Assembly: GCF_007859715.1 (NCBI RefSeq)
Contig: NZ_SJPG01000001.1
Span: 4,118,728 to 4,182,727 of the forward strand
Reading direction: 5' to 3'
Source of the DNA: Rubinisphaera italica
GTDB lineage: Bacteria > Planctomycetota > Planctomycetia > Planctomycetales > Planctomycetaceae
Length of the DNA stretch: 64,000 bases
In this document: positions 18,571-26,415 of the stretch, piece by piece
Position numbering within the stretch: the first letter of the stretch is position 1
Layout of the letters: each line of letters begins with the position of its first letter
The notes under the pieces: generated by a model
Seen by the model: the letters and a program-made list of their open reading frames with translations, nothing else
The model's database searches: none
What the model was told of the DNA's origin: nothing
Translations under genes and position numbers: made by a program

Positions 18571-20109
18571 ATGAAATCCATGGAAATGCTCAAATCGGGC
18601 CTGCTCAGCTGTATCACGTCGACACTTGTTGTTCCGGTCGTCCTCACCTCTTTACTATCCGCTTCTGCAATGGCAGGGGAATGGGACGAGATTCTGCCGC
18701 CAGGCTCCCAAGTGGAGAAACTAGCAGAAGGCTTCAAGTTTACCGAAGGACCTGCCTGGCATCCCGAAGGATTTCTCCTCTTTACGGATATTCCGAACGA
18801 TCGCATTGTTAAATTCGATGCAAACGGCAAACTCTCCGATTTTGCCACTCCCGTCGGTCGTTGTAATGGTCTGATGTGCGACCAGCAGGGATTCATCTAT
18901 GCCTGCCAGATGGGTGACGGGCATGTCATGAAAATGGATGCAAAAGGAAAAGTTCTCGGATATCTGGTCGACACTTTCAATAATGATCGGATGAACGGCC
19001 CAAATGATCTGGCGATCGACAGCCAGGGGGGGATGTATTTTACGGATCCTTATTATGGTCCTGAGATGGAACTGCCTCAGCCAATGATGGCGGTGTACTA
19101 CATTCATCCGGATGGTAAAACAGTTCGAATCATTGAAGATCTCGAACGACCAAACGGGGTGACAATCTCTCCCGATGGAAAACTGCTGTATGTAGCTGAG
19201 CCCAATCGGGGCGAAGTTTATCGCTACAGTATTCAGGCTCCCGGTCAGGTGACAGCCGGCCATTTGATTTACAAGGGCGATCCTGAAATTGATGGCAATG
19301 GCGGTCCTGATGGAATGACTCACGATATCCACGGGAATCTTTATGCAACTTACGATGGGATTGTCGTCTTGAATCCCGCTGGCGATTTGATTGGACGAAT
19401 TGCGACACCGGAAAAACCAGCGAACTGCACCTTTGGTGGTCCTGAGAACAAGACGCTTTACATTACCGCCCGTACTGGTTTGTATAAGATTGAACTGGGA
19501 GTACCCGGCATTGCGTTGCCGAAGCAGGGACCTGAACTGGCTGAAGTGACAGGTATTGAGCCCAATCTTCCGGGCGTTCCTGTGATGCTGGCTGAAGAGG
19601 AAAAGAAAGAAACAAAGACGAACGATGTCAATCTGGGTGAACTAACTTTGTCGATACCAGAGTCTTGGGAAAATCAGCCTCCTGATAACCGTTTGCGTCT
19701 GGCTCAGTTCTCCATTCCTGCTGCTGAAGGTGCAGACGGATCAGCCGAACTCGTTGTCTTCCCGCCATTCGGAGGTTCAGTCGATGACAACATCACTCGC
19801 TGGATTAATCAATTTGATTCCGAAGGTTTGGAGCTGAAACTGACACAAGGGACTACCGAGCAGGGAAAATATCATATGGCGAACATCGCTGGTCTGTATA
19901 AGAAGCCAGACGGTCCTCCATTCTTGCGCAAAACCATTGACGCACCCGATCATCGGATGCTGGCCGTGATTCTGGAAATCAAGGATCAGGGAAACTACTT
20001 CCTGAAACTGGTCGGGCCACAGAAAACAGTTGATGGGGTCATCGAAGATTTCCGCAAAAGTTTCGGAGCGGATGTGAAATCCGAGAAAGAGTACAAGATT
20101 GCAAATTAA
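18571..20109 (+). CDS. Secreted SMP-30/gluconolactonase-type protein with extra C-terminal domain
   Basis: A 512-residue protein. A signal peptide ends near residue 35 (SLLSASAMAGEWDE). Residues 45-325 form a six-bladed SMP-30/gluconolactonase propeller: FTEGPAWHPEGFLLFTDI with the likely metal-binding Glu59, NGLMCDQQGFIYAC, MNGPNDLAIDSQGGMYFTDPYYG, ERPNGVTISPDGKLLYVAE and GPDGMTHDIHGNLYAT. These enzymes hydrolyse sugar lactones using a divalent metal. Residues about 350-500 (LSIPESWENQPPDNRLRLAQ through TVDGVIEDFRKSFGAD) form a second domain not found in ordinary lactonases, like small single-domain proteins of planctomycetes. I chose the ATG at 18571 because GAGGA precedes it; an in-frame TTG at 18547 lacks one. 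A hairpin terminator follows. Confidence 0.87.
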   Translation: MKSMEMLKSGLLSCITSTLVVPVVLTSLLSASAMAGEWDEILPPGSQVEKLAEGFKFTEGPAWHPEGFLLFTDIPNDRIVKFDANGKLSDFATPVGRCNGLMCDQQGFIYACQMGDGHVMKMDAKGKVLGYLVDTFNNDRMNGPNDLAIDSQGGMYFTDPYYGPEMELPQPMMAVYYIHPDGKTVRIIEDLERPNGVTISPDGKLLYVAEPNRGEVYRYSIQAPGQVTAGHLIYKGDPEIDGNGGPDGMTHDIHGNLYATYDGIVVLNPAGDLIGRIATPEKPANCTFGGPENKTLYITARTGLYKIELGVPGIALPKQGPELAEVTGIEPNLPGVPVMLAEEEKKETKTNDVNLGELTLSIPESWENQPPDNRLRLAQFSIPAAEGADGSAELVVFPPFGGSVDDNITRWINQFDSEGLELKLTQGTTEQGKYHMANIAGLYKKPDGPPFLRKTIDAPDHRMLAVILEIKDQGNYFLKLVGPQKTVDGVIEDFRKSFGADVKSEKEYKIAN

Positions 20110-20140
20110 TCTTTACTGCTTGCTACATTCTGTGACAAAT

Positions 20141-20176
20141 AAAAAACGCCGCCCTGAATTCTGGGGCGGCGTTTTA
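20141..20176. terminator. Bidirectional rho-independent terminator
   Basis: AAAACGCCGCCC and GGGGCGGCGTTTT form a strong stem with an 8-base loop, with A-run and T-run at the two ends. It sits between the convergent SMP-30-type and aminotransferase genes and can serve both. Confidence 0.88.
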
Positions 20177-20195
20177 TTATGATCAACGAGCAATT

Positions 20196-21407
20196 CTAAG
20201 CGGCTTTGGATATCGACGATGATTTCGATTGAGCAGAGCGAACGGCTTTGCCAACTCCAGAGACAACTCGTTCGAGTTGACCGAGGTTGAGTTCGGCAAA
20301 AATGGGCAGAGCCATGATATCTCGGCTGAGTTGTTCGGAAATCGGGAACTGACCTTCTTTGTATCCATGATGGGCAAAGCAAGGTTGCAGGTGCAGTGGT
20401 TGTGGATAATAAACGGCACAACCAATTTGCTGTTCACGCAGAGAATTCAAGACTTCGTCTCGCAGGCCATCGTGAACACGAACACAATATTGATTGTAGA
20501 CGTGACGGCGATCGGGCAATGTTTTTGGCAACTGGATCACACTGCCCAATTGTTCGCGATCAAACAGCTCCTGATACCAGCTGGCGTTACGTTGCCGGCC
20601 TTCGGTCCAGCTGTCGAGATATCGTAATTTCACTGACAGGACGGCTGCCTGCAGCGAATCGAGTCGACTGTTCATCCCAAGATCGATATGCTGATACCGA
20701 CCGGCATCGCCATGAACACGCAATCGCTTCAACCGAGTCGCCAGTTGAGCATCGTCAGTCGTGATCATCCCACCATCGCCGGCTCCACCCAAATTCTTTG
20801 TCGGAAAGAAACTGAAACAGCCAATGGTGCCCAGAACGCCGGTTCGACGTCCACGATATTCCGATCCGATCGCCTGAGCAGCATCTTCAATAACTGCCAG
20901 ATTGTGCTTCGTGGCTATTCGATTGATTTCTTCCATTTTGGCGCACTGTCCAAAAATGTGAACCGGCATAATGGCCTTGGTTCTGGAAGTGACAGCCGCT
21001 GAGATAGCCTGAGGATTGATGTTGAAACCATTTTCTTCGACATCGACAAACACCGGCTTGGCTCCAACACGCTCGATGGAACTGGCGGTCGCGAAAAAGG
21101 TGAACGGTGAAGTGATGACTTCATCACCCGGTCCAATATTAAGCGCCTGCAACGCCAGAATTAATGCATCCGTACCGGACGCACATCCGATTGCTTCGCG
21201 AGAATCACAATAACTGGCAATTTCAGACTCAAATTTGGAGACTTCATCACCCAGCACAAATGTCTGATTTTCAAAGACACGCTGAACGGCTTCATCAATC
21301 TCTTGCTTGATACTTTGATATTGAGGCTTCAGATCAATCAACGGAATTGGATCATGAGCAGAAGAAGAGGTGGGAAATGGGACAGTCGAAGCCACGGGCT
21401 TAGTCAT
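20196..21407 (-). CDS. DegT/DnrJ/EryC1/StrS-family aminotransferase
   Basis: A 403-residue PLP enzyme of the sugar aminotransferase class, which transfers an amino group to keto sugars attached to nucleotides. Seen: IPLIDLKPQYQSIKQEIDEA (21-40), CASGTDALILALQAL (75-89), SPFTFFATASSIERVGAKPVFVDV, MPVHIFGQCAKM, VIEDAAQAIGSEYRGR (Asp175) and the Lys204 block CFSFFPTKNLGGAGDGGMI. The C-terminal half has HVYNQYCVRV and AVYYPQPLHLQPCF. The start at 21407 has GGAG 7 bases upstream; a GTG at 21446 and an ATG at 21419 are in frame but lack ribosome sites. It is a single gene, so the sugar pathway (cell-envelope polysaccharide is likely) cannot be told. Confidence 0.92.
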   Translation of the reverse strand: MTKPVASTVPFPTSSSAHDPIPLIDLKPQYQSIKQEIDEAVQRVFENQTFVLGDEVSKFESEIASYCDSREAIGCASGTDALILALQALNIGPGDEVITSPFTFFATASSIERVGAKPVFVDVEENGFNINPQAISAAVTSRTKAIMPVHIFGQCAKMEEINRIATKHNLAVIEDAAQAIGSEYRGRRTGVLGTIGCFSFFPTKNLGGAGDGGMITTDDAQLATRLKRLRVHGDAGRYQHIDLGMNSRLDSLQAAVLSVKLRYLDSWTEGRQRNASWYQELFDREQLGSVIQLPKTLPDRRHVYNQYCVRVHDGLRDEVLNSLREQQIGCAVYYPQPLHLQPCFAHHGYKEGQFPISEQLSRDIMALPIFAELNLGQLERVVSGVGKAVRSAQSKSSSISKAA

Positions 21408-22044
21408 GTGCGACTCCATTCGCAAATATTTGAGGGATGAGAACACGATTCATTCGTGATCTGACACTAATTGAGCGATTCAGCAGGTTAATGGTGATTG
21501 AGATGATTGTCTCAAATCGTGTTGCTCCTGTGAATTTGTGGAGACGGTAAATTGAACGGTAAGTTCTGTCAATAGTTTCTGTGAATCTGAGTTCAGACGG
21601 TAAGAAATGCCTTCTGATGGTCCTTTTTTGTAAATCTTGCAAACCTCGTCGCATCAATAGATACTCATTCAAATCGGTTGAAATTTGCCATCCCGATTAA
21701 AATCACAGGATCTCCTCACTCATATTTCAAAGTTTCTATGGAAAAATTCCCTTCCTGGTCAGCAATATGATGTATATTTAACCCAAGCACTAAATACTAT
21801 CAAAATGTCCCAAAATCCTTAAACAACCCTTGAAGGCCCTTTTCCCCAGAGTTAAACTCGTGATGAACAAGTGGTAGCGGTGATTGTAAAGTGTGGGTTC
21901 TCCATATTACCTGGTCCTGCTGATATGCCATATTTTGGCTATCGAGGGCACCTGCACCGGCCACGTGGGTCGTGTTATCTATGTTGGATGACACAATTAT
22001 TTTCGTTCCAGGATCTGCAGGACAGGCAACGAAGGAGAAGTAAG
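21408..22044. other. Intergenic region without a recognised gene
   Basis: About 640 AT-rich bases between the divergent aminotransferase and Ser/Gly-rich protein genes. Short open frames here lack ribosome sites and recognisable motifs. It probably contains a long untranslated leader for the Ser/Gly-rich gene, whose ribosome site AAGGAGAAG is strong. Confidence 0.45.
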
Positions 22045-22434
22045 ATGCGTAAGAGTGGAATGTTCTTTTTGGCAGCAGTCGCGACATTGGCATTTGCGTT
22101 CACAACAAACGCAGAAGCACGACGTCACGGTAGCTCAGGAAGTCACGGCAGCTGGGGTTCTTCCGGCGGTTCAAGTGGCGGAAGCCATGGCTCAAGCGGT
22201 GGTTATCACCACAGCTCAGGCAGCCACGGTTCAAGCGGCGGAGATTCAAGTGGCGGCTCAAGCGGCGGCGACTCGGACTCTAGCGGCGGATCAAGCGGCT
22301 ACAGCAGCTCAGGATCAAAAGGTTCAAGCGGATCTAGTGGTTCAAGCGGCGGACGACGTTTGTTCAAACGACGTGGCAGCTCAGGATCAAGCGGATCAAG
22401 CGGAAGCTGGGGTTCTAGCGGAAGCCGTGGCTAA
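22045..22434 (+). CDS. Secreted low-complexity Ser/Gly-rich protein
   Basis: A 129-residue protein. Residues 1-25 (MRKSGMFFLAAVATLAFAFT plus TNAEA) are a signal peptide with an AEA cleavage site. The mature protein is built almost entirely of SSG/GSS/SSGG repeats with scattered His, Tyr, Trp and Asp, interrupted by one basic patch (GGRRLFKRRG). The start is firm: AAGGAGAAG lies 4-12 bases upstream and two terminator-like hairpins follow. Such composition suggests a disordered extracellular or wall-associated protein. The His-rich parts (GSHGS, GYHHSSGSHG) could bind metal, which is speculative. No family is recognised. Serine codons alternate AGC, TCA, AGT and TCT, so the repeats are kept at protein level rather than as recent DNA duplications. 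Confidence 0.82.
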   Translation: MRKSGMFFLAAVATLAFAFTTNAEARRHGSSGSHGSWGSSGGSSGGSHGSSGGYHHSSGSHGSSGGDSSGGSSGGDSDSSGGSSGYSSSGSKGSSGSSGSSGGRRLFKRRGSSGSSGSSGSWGSSGSRG

Positions 22435-22441
22435 TCTTGCT

Positions 22442-22462
22442 TGATCATTCCTGGAATGATCA
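22442..22462. other. 21-bp perfect palindrome after the Ser/Gly-rich gene
   Basis: TGATCATTCC-T-GGAATGATCA is a perfect inverted repeat starting 7 bases after the stop codon. It has no T-run, so it may protect the 3' end of the transcript or bind a protein. Confidence 0.55.
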
Positions 22463-22506
22463 TATAAGCAGGAAATGAATCCTTGTGATTCTTAGCTGAT
22501 TGCTCA

Positions 22507-22540
22507 AGCAGAAGGTCTACTAAGACCTTCTGCTTTTTTT
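22507..22540 (+). terminator. Rho-independent terminator
   Basis: AGCAGAAGGTCT and AGACCTTCTGCT form a stem around a 3-base loop, followed by a T7 run. It is about 70 bases after the Ser/Gly-rich gene. Together with the downstream sequence to 22738 (no gene seen), it separates that gene from the ParA gene. Confidence 0.9.
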
Positions 22541-22738
22541 ATGAATTTTTCTAAACCCTGTTGTGGGAGATTATTAAAATCCTTTGTATTTCAGGCCATT
22601 CAATGATCATTTTGTAACGACTGCTGTTTTCAGATCGCTATTCACCTTTGGACACAGGAGCGATATAGTTCTGCTGCTTGAAAGTCGGTCGCTTGAGGAT
22701 GAGCAGAGCGACATTAAAACAAAGAGGGAAGGACTCCG

Positions 22739-23572
22739 ATGCGAATTATCGCCATCATGAATCAAAAGGGCGGCGTTGGTAAAACAACGTCCAGTGTTAA
22801 TATTGCAGCAGGACTGGCTCGTCTGGGAAAACGGGTTTGCCTGATCGATCTCGATTCCCAGGGAAACTCGTCATCCCATCTGGGGATCGATATTAACCAG
22901 GGGATGCAAACGATCTATCAGGTTTTCTCTGGGGAACGGAAACTGGTCGAAACTCGCCAGTTGGTCAAATCCAATCTCTGGGTCGTTCCTGCCAATATTG
23001 ATTTGGCAGCGGTTGAAGTTGAGTTGGTCGATGCACAGGGGCGAGAATTTATTCTTAAGCAGGCTCTGGAGCAGTTTGCGCGAGAAGAGCGTGACAAACC
23101 TCTCGACTATGTCATCATGGATTGCCCGCCAGCGTTGAACACGGTAACGATTAACGCATTGACAGCCGCCACAGAAATCTTAATCCCTGTTCAGCCACAC
23201 TATTTGAGTCTACAAGGGTTATCGCGTTTGTTGGAAACGACCGCCCTGATCAAAAGACGTTTGAACCGTAATCTGATAATCACGGGCATGATGCTTTGCC
23301 TGTATGAAACAGGTACGAGACTGGCAGCTGACGTAACCGATGATTTGATGCGATTCCTGGAAGAAAGTGATCCACAGGCACCCTGGGCAAATGCGAAAGT
23401 ATTTAATAGTCGCATCCGCCGAAACATCCGTCTTGCCGAAGCTCCCAGTTATGCTCAGTCCATTTTCGAATACGCTCCCGACTCGACCGGAGCCCACGAT
23501 TACGGAAATCTCGTTCAGGAAGTTCTGGCCTGCGCAAAAAATCAGCATAATCCACTTTCTTCAGCAGCTTGA
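22739..23572 (+). CDS. ParA/MinD-superfamily ATPase
   Basis: A 277-residue deviant-Walker ATPase. Seen: the P-loop [17 protein letters not shown] (residues 7-23) with the signature Lys, switch I region [18 protein letters not shown] and Walker [19 protein letters not shown]. The late motif [29 protein letters not shown] matches chromosomal Soj/ParA proteins. ParA ATPases position DNA or protein cargo on the nucleoid with an activating partner. No parB and no parS-like palindrome is visible nearby, so this is an orphan copy that may position a cargo other than the chromosome. An AGGGAAGGA ribosome site lies 6 bases before the ATG. A terminator hairpin follows. Confidence 0.92.
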   Translation: MRIIAIMNQKGGVGKTTSSVNIAAGLARLGKRVCLIDLDSQGNSSSHLGIDINQGMQTIYQVFSGERKLVETRQLVKSNLWVVPANIDLAAVEVELVDAQGREFILKQALEQFAREERDKPLDYVIMDCPPALNTVTINALTAATEILIPVQPHYLSLQGLSRLLETTALIKRRLNRNLIITGMMLCLYETGTRLAADVTDDLMRFLEESDPQAPWANAKVFNSRIRRNIRLAEAPSYAQSIFEYAPDSTGAHDYGNLVQEVLACAKNQHNPLSSAA

Positions 23573-23598
23573 TTTCGTTACCCGCTAAGAATTTCAAA

Positions 23599-23626
23599 GT
23601 GCAGACAAATTGTCTGTGCTTTTTTC
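23599..23626 (+). terminator. Probable rho-independent terminator after the ParA gene
   Basis: GTGCAGACA and TGTCTGTGC pair almost fully around a 3-base loop, followed by TTTTTTC. The rest of the gap to 23892 holds no recognised gene. Confidence 0.75.
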
Positions 23627-23892
23627 TTTGGTATGTTGCGCATGACGATTGGAGAATCATTCAATTAATGTCTCATAAGCATCGGAATTCCTTCATCGAA
23701 TTCTCATGCTGGCCATGTGCGATTGTCGCCTGAAATCGTTATCATGGATCGAGCGAATGATGAGACTCATGGTAATGATCTCATCAATAATCAATCATAC
23801 ACAAGACTGTGACGTAATTTCGGCTTAGCCGTAAATATTGCGGATCCCCAGTCGATGCTGATGCTGCCAGCGTTTGCCGAATAGGAGAAATG

Positions 23893-25320
23893 ATGTCTGA
23901 ATTCCGTATTGAATGTGACTCCATGGGAGAAGTCCAGGTCCCAAAATCAGCGTATTATGGAGCACAAACTCAACGAGCCGTCGAGAATTTTCCAATCTCC
24001 GGATGGACACTTCATACCGATTTGATCCATGCCATGGGGTTGGTGAAATTTGCGTGTGGAACAGCGAATCGGGATTTGGGAAAATTAACCGGCACTGGAA
24101 AACGCCCGCTCTCGGACAAAGAAGTTGAAGCGATGCTGAAAGCCTCTCAGGAAGTGTCTGCCGGAAACTATGACGATCAGTTTCCGATTGATGTTTTTCA
24201 GACAGGATCTGGAACTTCGAGCAATATGAATTGCAATGAAGTGATCAGTAACCGAGCGATTGAAATTCTGGAAGGTGATCGCTTTGCTGCTGAAAAACCA
24301 GTGCATCCCAACGATCATGTCAATATGGGACAAAGTACGAATGATACATTCCCGACAGCCATTCATGTCGCCGTCGGGATTGCCATCAAAGAGAAACTGA
24401 TTCCCGCGCTCGAAAAATTTCAACAGTCTCTGAAAAAGAAGTCGGAAGCGTGGGACCAGATCATCAAGATTGGTCGAACTCACCTGGCGGATGCGACTCC
24501 TTTACGTCTTGGCCAGGAATTTGGTGGATTTGCACGTCAACTTGAGTTGAGCGTACAGCGGGCAAAGTTGGCGTTGGAGTCAATTCTGGAATTGCCGGTC
24601 GGTGGGACCGCCGTTGGTTCGGGGATTAACACACATCCTGAATTCGGTTCCCGCGTCGCTAAAGTACTCGCGGATGAGACAGCTATCGATTTCGTGGAGG
24701 CTGAAAATCATTTTGAAGCCAATGCCCAGCGGGATGGTCTGGTGGAATGCCACAGTCAATTGAAAACAATCGCAACCACTCTGTTTAATCTCTCCAATAA
24801 CATTCGCTGGTTAGGCTCGGGACCTCGGTGTGGTTTCAATGAAGTGATTATTCCGGATCGTCAGCCGGGAAGTTCGATCATGCCGGGGAAGGTGAATCCC
24901 GTCATGTGCGAAAGTATGATGCAGGTTACGGCTCGGGTGATTGGAAATGACGGAGCGATCACAATCAGCGGAGCAGCAGGCGGAAACTTCCAGCTCAATA
25001 TCATGATGCCCATGATGGCTCAAACGACACTGGAAAGTGTGAATTTACTGGCATCAGCCTCTGATGCCTTTGTCGAATTCTGCAGCGATGACCTGGAAGC
25101 CAATGAAGAAGCCTGCAACGCAGCTGTCGAAAAAAGTTTGTCGATGGTGACGAGCCTGAATCCTCACATTGGCTACGAAAAGGCTTCCAAACTTGCTAAG
25201 GAAGCTTTCAAGTCTGGTAAAACTATTCGCGAACTGTGTAGCGAACAGAAGATTCTGGATGAGGAGACACTCAAGGAAGCCCTGGATCCAATGCGAATGA
25301 CAGAGCCTCAAGTCGATTAG
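23893..25320 (+). CDS. fumC: Class II fumarate hydratase
   Basis: A 475-residue enzyme that interconverts fumarate and malate in the citric acid cycle. Seen: YYGAQTQRAVENFPISG, TGSGTSSNMNCNEVISNRA, HPNDHVNMGQSTNDTFPTAIH, KIGRTHLADATPLRLGQEFGG with the catalytic His, VGGTAVGSGINTHPEF, the superfamily signature PGSSIMPGKVNPVMCE, and the C-terminal LNPHIGYEKASKLAKEA that separates fumarases from aspartases and argininosuccinate lyases. Two ATG codons stand in tandem; the second (23893) has better spacing from AGGAG. Upstream there is a 17-base gap from any other feature, so it is probably a single-gene unit. A strong terminator follows. Confidence 0.95.
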   Translation: MSEFRIECDSMGEVQVPKSAYYGAQTQRAVENFPISGWTLHTDLIHAMGLVKFACGTANRDLGKLTGTGKRPLSDKEVEAMLKASQEVSAGNYDDQFPIDVFQTGSGTSSNMNCNEVISNRAIEILEGDRFAAEKPVHPNDHVNMGQSTNDTFPTAIHVAVGIAIKEKLIPALEKFQQSLKKKSEAWDQIIKIGRTHLADATPLRLGQEFGGFARQLELSVQRAKLALESILELPVGGTAVGSGINTHPEFGSRVAKVLADETAIDFVEAENHFEANAQRDGLVECHSQLKTIATTLFNLSNNIRWLGSGPRCGFNEVIIPDRQPGSSIMPGKVNPVMCESMMQVTARVIGNDGAITISGAAGGNFQLNIMMPMMAQTTLESVNLLASASDAFVEFCSDDLEANEEACNAAVEKSLSMVTSLNPHIGYEKASKLAKEAFKSGKTIRELCSEQKILDEETLKEALDPMRMTEPQVD

Positions 25321-25347
25321 TGAATTACGTAGAACAGAAATACTTTG

Positions 25348-25381
25348 GGCGTGGTCATAACTAATGACCACGCCTTTTTTC
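25348..25381 (+). terminator. Rho-independent terminator after fumC
   Basis: GGCGTGGTCAT and ATGACCACGCC form an 11-bp stem with a 5-base loop, followed by a run of T. It is about 30 bases after the fumC stop. Confidence 0.92.
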
Positions 25382-25427
25382 GTCTTGAAGTTGCAGTGAC
25401 CAGGAAGCAGAAATACAAGTAAGTCGG

Positions 25428-25811
25428 TTATGAAGTCTGTTCCATTTCATCAAAGGGTTTAGTCCCTTCAATATATTTCAGTCCCCAATTAAATATGGAT
25501 TTGAGAATTGGTTTGAGAGTCTTTCCTTTTTTAGTCAGTCGATAAGCCTCACGGCTCGGAATGGTCTCTGAAGGGTATTTCTCCACAATACCATGCTCCA
25601 GCAATCGGGCCAGACGGTTGGAGAGGATATTGGTCGCGATCCCCTCAGGAGACTTCTGAAATTCGCTGAAATGGGACTTGCCCAGGGCCAGATCGCGAAC
25701 TACGAGTAAGGTCCACTTGTCGCCGATCAAATCGAGTGTACAGGCTACCGGACAGGGGGATCGATGAGATTCAGGTTTCATGACGGATACTTTGGGTTTT
25801 GGACTTGTCAT
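25428..25811 (-). CDS. HxlR-family winged-helix regulator
   Basis: A 127-residue DNA-binding protein. The family block is SPCPVACTLDLIGDKWTLLVVRDLALG (from about residue 18), followed by HFSEFQKSPEGIATNILSNRLARLLEHGIVEK (recognition helix) and the wing SREAYRLTKKGKTLKPILKSIFNWG. HxlR regulators are dimers that often sense aldehydes, quinones or disulphide stress through an N-terminal Cys; here Cys20 and Cys24 fit that position. Start candidates are at 25829, 25811 and 25781, none with a clear ribosome site. I prefer 25811, since 25829 falls inside a palindrome. It is divergent from the cupin gene, and two palindromes in the shared gap are likely its operators. Confidence 0.9.
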   Translation of the reverse strand: MTSPKPKVSVMKPESHRSPCPVACTLDLIGDKWTLLVVRDLALGKSHFSEFQKSPEGIATNILSNRLARLLEHGIVEKYPSETIPSREAYRLTKKGKTLKPILKSIFNWGLKYIEGTKPFDEMEQTS

Positions 25812-25821
25812 AAAGACAGAC

Positions 25822-25863
25822 ACTTGCATAATGCAAGTACGTCAGTTGCTTGCATTATGCAAG
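25822..25863. promoter_or_regulatory. Two palindromic operators between HxlR regulator and cupin gene
   Basis: ACTTGCATAATGCAAGT (25822-25838) and CTTGCATTATGCAAG (25849-25863) are perfect palindromes with odd centres, their centres 26 bases apart. Two near-identical sites about 2.5 helical turns apart, in the only gap between a regulator and a divergent gene, are what an HxlR-type dimer pair would bind. The role is inferred. Confidence 0.8.
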
Positions 25864-25896
25864 TGTGTGAAAATTAACACAATTCAGGAGAAGTTG

Positions 25897-26334
25897 ATGA
25901 GTAATTATACCATATTCGAAGCCGGAAGTTGGAATGATCTTGGCCAGCATGTTTTTGAACTTGGCCAATTGAAAGGGAAGGGAAAATTGTTTCTGGGAGA
26001 TCTTCTAAAAACGACCGGCTGTGAGATTTCTATGAATCGAGTAGAGGCCGGGCAATCTTATCCATTCCATCACAAACATCATCAGCAGGAAGAAATTTAT
26101 ATCGTGGTTTCAGGACGTGGCGAATTTCAGATCGATGGTGAGATATTTCCAGTTCAGGAAGGTAGCGTGCTGAATGTTCGCCCTGCTGGTGTGCGGACTT
26201 ATCGGGCCAGCCAAGAGGAACCTCTGTGTTATCTTTGTATTCAGGCAACTGAAAACAGTTTAACCAGCCATACCATTGGGGATGGAGAAATTGTTCCGGG
26301 TGAAGTCGAGTGGCCTGCTCAAAGTATTGTCTGA
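25897..26334 (+). CDS. Cupin-domain protein
   Basis: A 145-residue single-domain cupin. Motif 1 is YPFHHKHHQQEEIYIVVSGRG (from residue 55, with His59, His61 and Glu66 as probable metal ligands), and motif 2 is the region around GSVLNVRPAGVRTYRA, where the usual His is replaced, so metal binding may be incomplete. Such small cupins act as sugar isomerases, dioxygenases or quercetinase-like proteins; function cannot be assigned. The ATG at 25897 has AGGAG 6 bases upstream. It is transcribed away from the HxlR gene and is its probable target. A hairpin follows the gene. Confidence 0.88.
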   Translation: MSNYTIFEAGSWNDLGQHVFELGQLKGKGKLFLGDLLKTTGCEISMNRVEAGQSYPFHHKHHQQEEIYIVVSGRGEFQIDGEIFPVQEGSVLNVRPAGVRTYRASQEEPLCYLCIQATENSLTSHTIGDGEIVPGEVEWPAQSIV

Positions 26335-26362
26335 TCTCGTATTCTGTACTTATCAAAAAGAC

Positions 26363-26394
26363 AAAGCTCCTCTGACAAATGCCAGGGGAGCTTT
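26363..26394. terminator. Hairpin between convergent cupin and signal peptidase genes
   Basis: AAAGCTCC and GGGAGCTTT pair around a 14-base loop, with A/T runs at the ends. It is probably a bidirectional terminator, somewhat weaker than the others. Confidence 0.65.
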
Positions 26395-26415
26395 CAGATC
26401 GTAGAAAAAACGACT

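Noticed and set aside
22055..22444. Alternative frame of the Ser/Gly-rich gene giving an Ala/Gln/Val-rich protein
   Set aside because: The repeats make several frames open. Only the frame from 22045 has a signal peptide and ribosome site.
22739..23572. Plasmid partition or replication origin near the ParA gene
   Set aside because: No replication protein, iterons or parB nearby; all neighbours are ordinary chromosomal genes.
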